A stretch of 64,000 nt of DNA, from contig NC_090319.1 of assembly GCF_040869045.1 (NCBI RefSeq), positions 65,196,779 through 65,260,778 of the forward strand, written 5' to 3'. The first letter of the stretch is position 1, and each line of letters opens with the position of its first letter. Below, in pieces: positions 10,081 to 21,402 of this stretch. Source of the DNA: Eurosta solidaginis (Eukaryota; Arthropoda; Insecta; Diptera; Tephritidae). The position numbers were made by a program, and so were the translations under genes. The notes beneath the pieces were generated by a model that was not told the DNA's origin, ran no database searches, and saw only the letters and a program-made list of their open reading frames with translations.

Positions 10081-12297
10081 TATACTCAGTTGAGCAGAGC
10101 TCACAGAGTATATTAACTTTGATTGGCTAACGGTTGGTTGTACAGGTATAAAGGAATCGAGATAGATATAGACTTCCATATATCAAAATCATCAGTATCG
10201 AAACAAAATTTGATTGAGCCATGTCCGTCCGTCGGTCCGTCCGTCCGTTAACACGATAACTTGAGTAAATTTTGAGGTATCTTGATGAAATTTGGTATGT
10301 AGGTCCCCGGGTACTCATCCCAGATCGGTATTTAAAATGAATCGATATCGGACTATAACAACGCCCACTTTTTCGATATCGAAAATTTCGAAAAATCGAA
10401 AAAGTGCGCCAATTCATTACCAAAGACGGATAAAGCGATGAAATTTGGTAGGTGAGTTAACCTTACGACGCAGAATAGAAAACTAGTAAAATTTTGGACA
10501 ATGGGCGTGGCACCGCCCACTTTTAAAAGAAGGTAATTTAGAAGTTTTGCAAGCTGTAATTTGGCAGTCGTTGAAGATATCATGATGAAATTTGGCAGGA
10601 ACGTTACCCCTATGTTTGCTTAATAAAAATTAGCAAAATCGGAGACCGACCACGTCCACTTAAAAATATTTTTCTTTAAAGTCAAATTAAAAAAAAAAAA
10701 GTTAATATCTTTACAGTATATAAGTAAATTATGTCAATATTCAACTCCAGTAATGATAGGGTGCAACAAAATACAAAAACAAAAGAAAATTTCAAAATAG
10801 GCGTGGCTCCGCCCTTTTTCATTTAACTTGTCTAGGATACTTTTAATGCCATAAGTCGAACAAAAATTTACCAATCCCTGTGAAATTTGGTAGGAGCTTA
10901 GATTCTAGGACGATAACTGTTTTCTGTGAAAAAGGGCGAAATCGGTTGAAGCCACGCACAGTTTTTACACACAGTCCACCGCCTGTCCTTCCGCTCGGCC
11001 GTTAACATGATAACTTGAGCAAAAATCGATATATCTCTACTCAACTCAGTTCACGTAATTATCTGAACTCACTTTGTACTGGTGTAAAAAATAGCCGAAA
11101 TCCGACCATGACCACGCCCACTTTTTCGATATCGAAAATTGCGAAAAATTAAAAAAAATTCATAATTCTATACCAAATACGAAAAAAAGGATGAAACATG
11201 GTAATTGGATTCATTTATTGACGCAAAATATAACTTTAGAAAAAAACTTTGTAAAATGCGTGTGACACCTACCATATTAAGTAGAAGAAAATGAAAAAGT
11301 TCTGCAGGGCGGAATCAAAAGCCCTTGGAATCTTTGAATGAATACTGTTCGTGGTATTACATATATAAATAAATTAGCGGTACCAGACAGATGATGATCT
11401 GGGTCACCCTGGTCCACATTTTGTTCGATATCTCGAAAACGCCTTCACATACAAAACTACCACCACTCCCTTTTAAACCCCTCATTAATACCTTTAATTT
11501 GATACCCATATTGTTTGTACAAACGCATTCTAGAGTCACCCCTGGTCCACCTTTATGGCGATATCTCGAAAAGGCGTCCACCTATAGAACTAAGGGATAC
11601 TCCCTTTTAAAATACTCGCTATCACCTTTCGTTTGATACCCATATTGTACAAACGCATTCTAGAGTCAACCCTGGTCCACCTTTATAACGATATCCCGAA
11701 AAGGCGTCCATCTATAGAACTAAGGTCCACTCCCTTTTAAAATACTCATTAACACCTTTCATTTGATACCGATATCGTACAAACAAATTCTAGAGTCACC
11801 CCTGGTCCACCTTTATGGCGGTGTCTCGAAAAGGCATCCACACATTAAACTAAGGCCCACTCCCTTATAAAATACTCATGAATACCTTTCGTTTGATACC
11901 CATATTGTACAAACGCATTCTAGAGTCACCCCTGCTCCACCTTTATGGCGATATCTCGAAAAGGCGACCACCTATAGAACTAAGGCCACTCTCTTTTAAA
12001 ATACTCTTTATCACCTTTCGCTTGATACCCATATCGTACAAACAAATTCTAGACTCCCCCTAGTCCACCTTTATGGCTATATCCCTAAATAACGTCCACC
12101 TACAGAACTATGGCCCACTCCCTATTAAAATACTCTTTAATACCATCCATTAGATACACATGTCATACAAACACTTTCCAGGGTTACCCTTGGTTCATTT
12201 TCCTACATGGTGATTTTCCCTCATTTTGTCTCCATAGCTCTCAACTGAGTATATAATGTTCGGTTACACCCGAACTTAGCCTTCCTTACTTGTTTTT
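10081..12297 (+). mobile_element. DINE-1/Helentron-like element, copy A
   Basis: Oriented so that the end TATACTCAGTTGAGCAGAGC is 5'. The inverse of its first 14 bases, CTCAACTGAGTATA, recurs close to the 3' end at 12242-12255. It is followed by the hairpin GTTCGG/CCGAAC (12259-12276) and the terminal TTAGCCTTCCTTACTTGTT. Internally there is a CCGT microsatellite (10225-10249) after CCATGT, many CCACGCCCAC boxes (for example 10361 and 11113) and the ~130-bp minisatellite (11395-12180). This order is that of the Drosophila DINE-1/INE-1 Helentron-type repeats as I recall them. No Rep/helicase is encoded. Open frames inside are not conserved as protein. Confidence 0.8.
11395..12180 (+). repeat. 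~130-bp minisatellite inside copy A
   Basis: About six units. The landmark TCTAGAGTCACCCCTGGTCC recurs at 11529, 11659, 11789, 11919 and about 12048, a period of 129-130. Each unit also has CGATATCTCGAAAAGGCGTCC and a TTTGATACCCATAT block. The first and last units are more diverged. Confidence 0.9.
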
Positions 12298-12299
12298 AA

Positions 12300-13700
12300 C
12301 TCGCTCACACTGCAAAAACCAACCAATGCCATAACCTCACTTTTGAAGCTATTTTTGAAGAGTAAAGTACAAAAGCAAATATACCTTTTAAAAGGCTGTT
12401 ATATGGATTTGGATATCAACTTGAGAACTATCTGGTTTAAGAATAACTTGATGATGATATTGGATATCACCTCCGGAACTAGATATATATTTCGCTGGAG
12501 AAATATCTTTTAAATGTTTGTTGGGTAAACAAAATCCAGTTGTCGTATCTACAAGTTGTCTAGATAATAAAATACCAATGTTGCCGTATAAAAAATGCTG
12601 CCCCAAAAGCGGCCTTAAACTTTGACTGAAAAACAACTCAGTAGTTTAACTGGAGTTAAATTTGACCAGAGTTTAAGCAAACTTAGTTTAAGCTAAGATT
12701 AACCAGCTAATGAAAAACCGGGCCTAAGTCACTCTTTGTGAGCATTTAGTTGTAGCAGATGCTTGAATGATTTGCTGGTATTTTCGCTGTTTGTTGTAAT
12801 AATTACATAATATGAGGATTTACCTACCATTGTAGCAATAATCCGGGCAATTAAACATGCTGAGACAACTGAGGGAGCAGGGACCGTAAGAGTAACCACA
12901 TTAGTAACAAAACTTATATTTTTTTGCACATAGTTAAGTAGTGGAAACACGATTCGTGAGATGGTTAATATAGGTACCACACAAGTAGACGTTATACCTG
13001 TGCTACTTTGTGTGATGAGTGTTACCCAGCTGGATCCACTCAGGTTTAGGGTAAAAAAATATTTCGGATACATTTAGCATTGTTAAGTACGAAAAACTTC
13101 CTCTGCCATTTTAGAAACAAAATTTCCAATAATGTACAATTGGGCTAGAAACGGGGCACCGATATTAGCTCGAAAAAATGCACGTGCTGTCTTCACGCGA
13201 GAGTACACCGCACCAAATCTAATAGCACATAAAGGTGGCGACTCGAACTTAAGGTTCAATGGCAAAGTCAAATTCTAGAAGTCGTTCGGAACAAAAAGTC
13301 ACTCAAAGCACAAAACACGAGCATTACTCTGGAACTCCACAGCATTCAAATGTCCTTGTTCCTCGGAGGATAGATCATATAAAAAAGTTAAGCTCAGCTT
13401 TTGTGTCATATAGGGCACACCTCTGTAAGCATCAGCTGTTTGATCTGAATAAACATGAGGATACAAACAGTTTCATTCGCATTGAGCCGGTGGACTCCAA
13501 AGCTGAATCACTCATCTTGCCCCATTTTTTCAGAGTCAAATTCAAAACTTTGTTCTGGCTCAACTCCATTCTTGACACTGTTACAGGTTAGGTTGAACTC
13601 TTTCATATCCAGAAGAAAACACAGCATATGCTATGTCTTTACATATTACAAAAAGTTTTTCATTTGTCAGAGACTGTGTTAGCGTAAGTGCAATCCCTAG
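12300..13700. other. Intergenic stretch with repeat traces
   Basis: No gene recognised. At about 12600-12725 there is a GTTTAA-rich segment (for example GTTTAAGCTAAGATTAA) that resembles segments at about 7670-7770, 21900-22000 and 47480-47530. It is probably a dispersed repeat, but I could not find its boundaries. Confidence 0.35.
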
Positions 13701-13993
13701 AAACAACGGGTCAGTGAGAAGTATACATCTTTATTCGTCCCTGGGCATAAGGGAATATATGGAAATGAAAAAGCGGATGAGCTAGCCGAGGGGAGCCGAG
13801 AGTTGCACATGATCGACCAAGTGCCGGGCTTTCGACCATATAATAACAAAATTACTCTTATTACTAAAAAAGGAGGGATGTAGACTCATGATTGGTCATA
13901 TGATTGGACACTAACTTGTGGCGTCACATTCTTTCAAATTATACCTGGGCAATAATAGAAGTTTTAAGAATTGCGGGTGGCAGGAGTAAAGTT
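13700..13993 (+). mobile_element. Fragment of family-1 non-LTR element, plus strand
   Basis: The RNase H motif PGHKGIYGNEKADELAE is readable in one frame at about 13736-13790, followed by broken pieces of the C-terminal region. It stops where a minus-strand copy of the same family begins with the 3'-end sequence GTTAGGTTGAACTGGC. The two fragments therefore meet tail to tail. Confidence 0.65.
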
Positions 13994-14720
13994 AAGTTAG
14001 GTTGAACTGGCTGGTCAATAAAGATCTCCCATAGATTGAATGTGATGATGTTACTAGAATTTGCTTGACGACCAAACGAAAAAACCCCAATTATATAGTA
14101 GGACTTATGTTATATAATAATTCCGTTGTCTTGGCAAATGCCAGAAGTTTTCTAGAACTTCGAGATCCGGCAACACTGCAACCTCTACTAGCTCGACCCT
14201 TGATCTCGCGAGCGCAGGACACGAACAAGAACCGTGGTCAACCGTTTCGTCCTGCAGCTCGCATTTCCTTCAGCTGATATTACTGACGATGCCTCACTTT
14301 ACATGTAACGCCAGATGGCAGTGTCCAGTTAATATGCCCATTCCTTTTTGAAGATATGAGCAGCCTTGTGAGCCTAGTGTCGAAGACTTTGCACATGCTC
14401 TTATAAAGTTTGCACCTGCGCGCTTCTATTCACGCTTTTCCTGCTTGATGAATCAATAGATGGATGTCTTTTTTGATTTATCCTAACCGGATTGGGACGT
14501 CTACCGTCGACTCAGTGAGTGCTGCACCCTCAACTCATCGGTATATCCTTTTTTGACCGAGAAGCCAGTATAGATATATGGTCCGCCTCGAAGTCTATCC
14601 AATGCTTCTCTACATTCCAAGCCCTTCTTGATTAGGTACTATGTGAGTTTATTGCTTTAATCATCGCTTGACTATCAATATATATATTTCACGGCTACAA
14701 ATGAAATAGGCTTAGCCATA
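13994..14720 (-). mobile_element. Family-1 non-LTR 3' region, minus strand, decayed
   Basis: Read on the minus strand from about 14700, the RNase H segment IYIDSQAMIKAINSHST is visible, then TESTVDVPIRLG near 14540-14490, then the broken LTGHC region near 14330. It ends at the 3' terminus around 13994 with the family end sequence. Stops and indels interrupt all of these. The open frame at 14065-14277 on the plus strand is a shadow. Confidence 0.65.
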
Positions 14721-14744
14721 GGACGCTATCAAATAAAATCCAAG

Positions 14745-14960
14745 CCTTACTTGTAATATTAAGGAGTAAATATTGACTCTAAATTAACTTTTAAGGATCA
14801 CCTCAAGGCGGTGGAAGAGAAAATGTTCAAAGTTAGTGGAACCATAATGCGAATAATGCCCAACATCGGCGGCCCAGGCGAAACTACATGACGCGATTGC
14901 AGGTTAAGCATGTTTTGTCAAGAATTTCTGCTGTCTTCTTCACGCCTACAGTTTCTGCCT
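14745..14960 (+). mobile_element. R1-clade-like reverse transcriptase fragment
   Basis: One frame reads GVNIDSKLTFKDHLKAVEEK and then MPNIGGPGETT before a TGA. Downstream, in another frame, is VLSRISAVFFTPT. The GV.ID.KL.F..HL segment followed by MPN.GGP is the post-catalytic (thumb) region typical of R1-clade non-LTR reverse transcriptases. This is a different lineage from the surrounding family-1 pieces. It is only a scrap of about 70 codons. Confidence 0.6.
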
Positions 14961-15039
14961 AAAAGACACTACAGTGCGCTGTAGGATAGTCTGTAGGATC
15001 TACTTATTTCTAGATCGACATAATGAACACCGGAAATGA

Positions 15040-15530
15040 GCCATGGCGTTAATATGAAGGCATCGATATCATGTGTATTCTGTAATTTTCGCTTCCTTGC
15101 CCCAAACACTCCAACTCTATGGTGGTCTCAAAGTCTCTTTCGAAACTCAGGCAAGGAGCCATGTAGTCTGCTCGCCCTACAGTAGATGATGCTATATTGC
15201 TATGGCCATACGGCTTTGCTACCTGCAGGCGGGGTATGCAGAACGGCATGCCATGCCATTATGCTAATCACTGTTAATCTGCAAAACCCCTCTTGTCCTT
15301 TGACAGAAGTACTTTTTTGTGTGGCTGCTCACCAAACAAGGATCCCATAGTAGATTATGGGAGAAAAAGTACATGCATACAGCGTCGCGGAGGCTTTCCT
15401 CACTCTTTTTCTATAGTTCCTAGATGTTTTGGTGTGTGCCTTACTGTAGGCTAAACCCTCCCAAATCAGGCCTAACACAATTGAGAGCCTTATATTTCCT
15501 AGTAAATAATACAAGATACAGATAATACCG
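15040..15530 (-). mobile_element. Non-LTR reverse transcriptase C-terminal scrap
   Basis: The minus strand reads KRVRKASATLYACT, then IIYYGILVW, then ATQKSTSV near 15330-15290 and LHTPPAGSKAV near 15230. This matches the thumb/linker region of RNase H-bearing non-LTR elements (ILPILLYGVLVWW...) with stops and indels. Compare the better preserved equivalent at about 43350-43240. Confidence 0.55.
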
Positions 15531-16520
15531 ACTCCTGATGTCCAATCATGTACATCCCGAAGCGCCTGGTGTATCAGTAAGCTTTAAAGAGCTAAATGTA
15601 AGAAGTTTCTTTAAAGAAAGTTGTATTCCAATACGATCAGTAGTGTCCGAGATAACTTCTTTTCAGCAGTGACTTGCAATTGGGTATTAAATTTCAAAAC
15701 AGCAATTAACAAAACTGTATAGCTGCAAAAGTTGAATACCACAAGTGCATGCGATATTTATGTGTAAATTGTAAGCAGAGTAAAAAATAAAGGTGTTGCA
15801 AGCAACTACGCCTCTTTGCGCATGCGTAAACTTCCAGTACCAAATTTTATGTGTAACAGATGTATGCGATATGACCTGTTGCTCAAGCAAATCGACTACC
15901 GTAAAATTTACATCGAAAAAAATGTGCGGAACTAAAAAGAGTTTGAGTGTAACAACAACAAGTTGCAAAATATTAAAAATAGAAAATTATTGAAAGTATT
16001 TTTTCGGTGATTAAGTAATAAAATGCGTAACTAGGCAGCCATGTAATTGCATACCACTTACAGAGTAAACGGTGTAAAAGTAAACGGTGTAAAAGGTGCT
16101 GCTGGCGTTATGTCACGATACGTTTGCTTACTGGGCGGATAATGAGGGAATGGCAGTTTCATGCATTTATGATTTGGTTAAAATGACGTCACAAGGCTAC
16201 CACACAAATATGTAGTTTGGGATTGCTGTAATAGGGAAATGTATTAACACATTTTGTTTCTCTTCTTCTTGCTCAACATGTATAGGAAGAAGAATCCACT
16301 GAATTTCAAAAGTCCTCTCCAGCGATATGATATACACTTTCACTTTCTTCATCTATAACATGGAATGTCTTCAGTCAATTTCTAACTCTCATTTAAGTAT
16401 TTTTCGAAACATGGATGCACTCGTGAAGTTCGATGTGTAAACGCACATACGTCTAAAAACTGAAATTTTAAATTTAGTAGCGCTCGCTCAAAGATTTAAG
16501 TTAAACCACAATAGAGGTAG
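15530..16520. other. Intergenic stretch, nothing recognised
   Basis: I see no repeat boundaries, RNA or plausible coding exon. Short open frames at 15687-15993 overlap on both strands with no family likeness. Confidence 0.4.
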
Positions 16521-17125
16521 CCTTAGGTTAGGTTAGGTTGAACTGGCCTGTCCATGAGGACCTCACATAGACTCAATGAGTCCGTAGTGCTCCCAGAAGT
16601 TTATATAGCGACCAAACTGAAAAACCTATCAAAACCCAGGACCAATGTTATCAAAAAACTGTGTCCTCTTGGCAAAAGCTAGAAGGCTTCTAAGACCTTT
16701 GCCACTTGCTTCTTCTACATCTAAAAGCTGTATCACTCCTAATAGCTGGAGTCTAATTTGAAGGCATATGAAGCCAGAATGCAGTGTTCAGTCAGAATAC
16801 CCGTCATGAGTCTACAGTCCTCTCTTTTTAATGATAGAAGCATCTTTGTTAGGCTAAGGCTGTAAAAACTACACATAATCTTCGATACTTTACAGCCCCG
16901 CACTTGAACCCACGCCTTTCCCGCTTGATCGATCATGTGCACCTCTCGCCCTCTCTTAATCTCGCCAAATCTGATTGGGACGTCTACGGAGCAAGCTTCA
17001 AGGGATGCGCCCTTTTTAGCTAGTTCATCCGCTCTTTCATTGCCATATATTCCCTGGAACACAGTATAGATGTATGCTTCACGATTCTTTCCAGGCATTG
17101 CTTGCACTCTAACACACTTTTAGAG
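16521..17125 (-). mobile_element. Family-1 non-LTR retroelement, 3' fragment
   Basis: An open frame from 17107 to 16739 on the minus strand encodes the end of an RNase H domain (GIYGNERADELAKKGASLE) and the linker DVPIRFGEIKRGREVHMIDQ. It continues to REDCRLMTGILTEHC, where the usual LTGHC motif has an E, and is cut before the zinc knuckle. The untranslated tail runs to the terminus GGTTAGGTTGAACTGG at about 16521. It is 5'-truncated at about 17125, as usual for target-primed reverse transcription. Confidence 0.75.
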
Positions 17126-17169
17126 AGGTAGCCTTAACAGAAACAAAAAATGTCCGACCTTTCGAAAAG

Positions 17170-18125
17170 ACCTTCTTATCAGAATTAGCGGTACCGAAAA
17201 GTTATCGCTTAAATTTCGATTTATTATCGATGGTGAACCGTTATTTATTTATTTTTTTATTTATTTATTATTTAAAGTCGACGATGGTCGAGTAATCGGT
17301 TTTTTATCGGTTTATTATCGCCGAATCATCGGCTTTTCTTTATTCTTATCGGCTTAATATCGATGGATTACAAATGTGCCGCCGAGTTCATACTGAAGTT
17401 TTATCGGTACATATTTCATAAGCCGTAATTCATCTCTAGCTAATCGATAACATGCCGATAACAAACTGGTAAAAATTCTACATAAAATTGATTACTCTTC
17501 GATATCAAATCCATAACTTTTTGATAACTTTTCGATAACAAGCCGACAACTTTCCAATAACAAATTGATGACACGCTATCGAAACTCCAATAACAAATCA
17601 CTAACATTCCGATAACAAATCGCAAGTTATTGTTCTATTATAGGCTTATCATCGATATAAATTATTATCGTCGAGTTACCGGTTTGTTATCGGCTTTCTA
17701 TCGCCGAATCATTGGCTTGTTTTTTCAGTATCTGTTTTATAACATGTTTTATTCAACTATAACAAATCGATAACATGCCAATAAGAAACTGGCAACCATC
17801 CGATAAAAACCGATTACTTTCCGATATCAAATACATACCTATTTGATAACTCTTCGATAATGAGCGGGAAACTTTATGATAACAAATTGGTTGCAACATT
17901 TCGACAACAAATCACAAGTTTTTCGATAGCAAATCGATAACTTCTTTTTGATAACAAATCGATAAATTTTGTAGAACACGTCGATAACAAATTGATAACA
18001 GTTCGATAACGAATTTTGCAACACTCCGATAACAAATAGATAGCTTTTCGATTAGTTTTCGTAAATAAACGATAGTAAATTGATAACTTTTCGGTAACAA
18101 TCCGGTAACTCGTCGATGAAAACCG
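17170..18125. repeat. Foldback-like array of TTATCG / CGATAA motifs
   Basis: Nearly 1 kb made of short variants of TTATCGG or its complement. The orientation switches in blocks: TTATCG-type at 17170-17430, CGATAACAAA-type at 17440-17630, TTATCG-type again at 17640-17760 and CGATAA-type at 17760-18125. This gives two successive inverted pairs. Translation gives repetitive frames (CYRK.., LLSKSYQ) that are artefacts. Such arms are a feature of foldback transposons, but I found no flanking duplication. Confidence 0.65.
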
Positions 18126-18164
18126 TTAACACTTAGCCTTCCATTAAATTTTTGACTTCTAATG

Positions 18165-18295
18165 TTGCCTTTCCTCTCCCCTCCTTTTCTTTTTCAATTT
18201 CTTCCCGTCCTTTCCCTTACCTCTCCTTTCCTTACTTTTCCTTGCCTCTACTTCCTTTCCTTTCCTTTCCTTCTCTTGCTTGCCTTTCACATCTA
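18165..18295. repeat. Polypyrimidine C/T tract
   Basis: A strand-asymmetric tract of TTTCC and CTTTCC units with almost no purines, directly after the TATCG array. Simple-sequence expansion. Confidence 0.8.
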
Positions 18296-18299
18296 AACC

Positions 18300-20760
18300 T
18301 GAAAGGTTACGAACAAGCATACCCTTTATGACCACTGTTGGATGCTTTTCCGTACAAAATGCTCATCAGATCAGCCCCTCCATTACATAAACCCCAAAAA
18401 ATTTTAATTTTACAGTTTATTATCAAAATCTTCACATTTCGGTGACTCTGCGGAAGGTTAACAAGCCTGGAAAATATATATAGAGGCTGTATCACACTAG
18501 CATCAGAGCTAGAGTAGGTTTAAAGTCATTTTCCTTCTCAAACTTATAGATACCGATGGGTGCAAAGTGTTCTACGACGTGTGAGCTGAAGCTTCCTTTC
18601 TGACTCGGCTACTAATCTGGCTATATAGTCGGCTTATTGTTTCTTGTCGTAAAACAAAGTAAGAGGGTGCGAGGTACACGCAAGCACTCACACAGTCAAT
18701 CATGCATCGTCCAAGGCTATCAGTGGCTCTAACAAAATGTTTTAAGCTGAAATGAACTTCTTCTGATTTCACTTGAATTTGTGTTCACTGTAACATTGAG
18801 GGCAACGAGAAAGCAACCGAATTTGCTGGTCACTACCCTCCAAGCTCAAACTAGAGGTTGGTGACCTGCAGAGCCTCTTCGAAGCAAATGCAAGAAACCA
18901 TTTCGAACTATCTTCTTCTTCTTACTGTAGTGGTAAGTAAACTCCAGCAAGGTTTTATTGATGCTGATGATCCTTACCGTATATTTATCAGGTATGTTCC
19001 TGAAAATTGCACCATTTAGGTACTAGCCCGGCCATCTGAGGAACGATTTGATATGACCTCATTGGACTGTTTAGGTCATCATACCCCATCCTAGGATTCG
19101 CCATAGTAGGTGAGGTTGAAAAAAGAATTTGATTAGCTATGAATTACGCTGCCAACTCCTTGAGTGAGTTCGCCGTAACAAAGATGACACTATACTGTTG
19201 AAACCATATGTCGTACACTCAAACAATCGCGGTTAATTTAGACTAGTTCCAGAGTTTAATGATATGTTGTTGCTGCTATACTAATTACTTTACACGATAT
19301 ACATCCAAGAATATTCTAAAGCCGAGATTTGTCATTTTTTATCTTCAAATTGGTAGACTTACAGGTTTTATGGCAACATTGAACGGCGCATGCTCAGGCA
19401 GATTCATTTTCTGCGAAGCTTCTCATCGCAAAAACCACAGCCGAATGGCCTTTTTTTTAGCAAAAAATGCCTAAAGTATTTTGATGATTTCTGTGCTGTC
19501 ACTAGACTCTGCGACTATTGGTTAGTTAGACCAGCGTACAATCACTACACCATGACGGACGTCTGCTTATCAAACTAGAACCGCATAAAATAGGATTTGC
19601 TTTACGAGTGCAGTCAAAGTTCAAAGTAACAGAGCTAGCGACAAACGGCAGGACCAAAAAACAAATTAAATAAAAAAAAATAACTCATTAAATTTGTAAA
19701 TAACATGCAAAAAATTATGCAACTAATCCTTAAAGAGAGCAGTCTCCGCACGATCTCTTTTATCTACATTGGGGCCTAATTGATTTCCTATAATCCCTTT
19801 TGGGTAAAGTTGGGATTAGTCAGGTTGAAATATATGTAGCCCATTTTAGGGAACATAAACAAAGAGGCAATAATAAGTTGTCATTCGTTCCGATATGGTA
19901 CAAAGGAGCTTGGTCCTATCATTCCCGTTCTGGTATAAATGGGTAGAATTAGTCTCTCCATAGAACACGCTCAAACAAAAGGGAACAGTTCAACGAATAC
20001 AAAAAGATCAAAACTGGCATTAGTCGCATATTCCTTTGCGACTCATCCCGGACTCACCCTAGACTAATCGCTTTTTTGGTTCTATATTTTCATTCACAGG
20101 TGTATGTATGTGCATACATTTAGACGTACCTACATACATACAGATATAACTTTCGCATTTGCGAAATATTTGCTAAAATAACTCCGATTCTGTTACTCAT
20201 TAACCAAGCAATAATTGTCCATGATTTGTTAACAAAACAAAACGCTTTTCAGTATATTCACGCATTCGTCTACTTACATACATATCTGCTCATTCATATC
20301 GGTAAAAGGGCACATTAAATGGGCAAAGAGGCAAATAAACGGAAGAAATCACTGAAACTGGTTCCGTGACTAAGGAAAAGAAAGTGAAAACTATGTGGCG
20401 TGTAGAGCTGAAAGACTATGCAATCGTAATGTAGATGTCGGTATTTTTGATTTTTTGTTGTTGTTGTTATTTCTTTGATTTGCTGCTTGTTTTTTGTAGT
20501 TCGCATTTGTAGGCACCTCATGCCATTATTGTTTTTATTACAACCAATATTATTGCTCTTGGATTGTTGGCTATTGTTTTTTTTATTATGAGATTTTTTC
20601 TTTTTGTTAAAATTTTTTTTACAAAAAAAAATTTAGAAATGCTGATGCACTTACATTGTTGTGTTTTCTTGTGTAGTCTGAATTTGAGTTCAATCTAAAG
20701 CTTATAGGGCTTTAAACCGTGACTGTGATTGAAAAAAAAAAAAAACAAATAACACCCCAA
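18300..20760. other. Intergenic stretch with one RNase H scrap
   Basis: Near 18785-18840 the plus strand reads CNIEGNEKATEFAG, resembling the IEGNE.ADELA motif of non-LTR RNase H, but too short to assign. The rest, including an AT-rich, T-run-rich part at 20440-20720, holds nothing I recognise. Confidence 0.4.
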
Positions 20761-20766
20761 CAGGAA

Positions 20767-21402
20767 TCAGTTTTGGTGATTCTATATGACAGCATGACAC
20801 TGCTATTACGCGTCCAAAAATATCGAGAGAGATGTCAAAAGACGCGTATTGACCGAAGGCGAAAAATGAAAATTTTTTACTTTAGGGTACAACTCCTAAA
20901 ACGTCTAAAAATATCGCGAGAGGTGTCAAAAGACGCGCTTTGGACCCAGGATCACGAATCCGAAAGCGGAAATTGGAAATTTTATTTCTCTCCGGAGATA
21001 TTTCCAAACAAAATTGAGAATTTCCATGTGGTTGTTGTAATTTTGATGATTTTATGTACCCACAAGGAAAGCTGTGGGTAAACGTGTTTTGCGCGGATAT
21101 AGATTTGGTCTCCAAACCGGTGTTGGACTAACCCCGGTATAATTTTTTATAAGGGCGGCCGAAGGCCGCCAATGCAGAAAGGAGTTCTGCGCAAAAATAC
21201 TATGGATTCTACCCCCGGTTTCGGAGCGCTCCGGGTCATTTTGCGGTTTTTTGGAAATATCTTTTGGCAGAAACAAAATTTGGAATTTCCGCTTTCGGAT
21301 TTGTGGTCCTGGGATCAAAAAGCGAGTCTTTTGCAACCTCTCTCGATATTTTTGGACGCATATTAACAGTGTCATGCTGTCATATAGAATTACCTCAGTT
21401 TT
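20767..21402. mobile_element. Inverted-repeat DNA transposon (non-autonomous), 8-bp TSD
   Basis: The element lies at 20775-21394, between identical TCAGTTTT at 20767-20774 and 21395-21402. Its ends are long inverted repeats: GGTGATTCTATATGACAGCA at the left and, inverted, GGTAATTCTATATGACAGCA at the right. Both continue through AATATCGAGAGAG and CAAAAGACGCG/CTCGC blocks. In the left arm the AATATCG(A/C)GAGAG...GTCAAAAGACGCG block is present twice (about 20818 and 20908). The centre has a perfect GC-rich hairpin, GGCGGCC-GAA-GGCCGCC, at 21154-21170. No transposase. TSD length fits hAT, P or Merlin-type elements; the GGT end does not decide among them. Confidence 0.78.

Noticed and set aside
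17839..18100. Frames with repeated LLSKSYQ/ICYR motifs
   Set aside because: Translation of the TATCG array; no start, splice or composition support.
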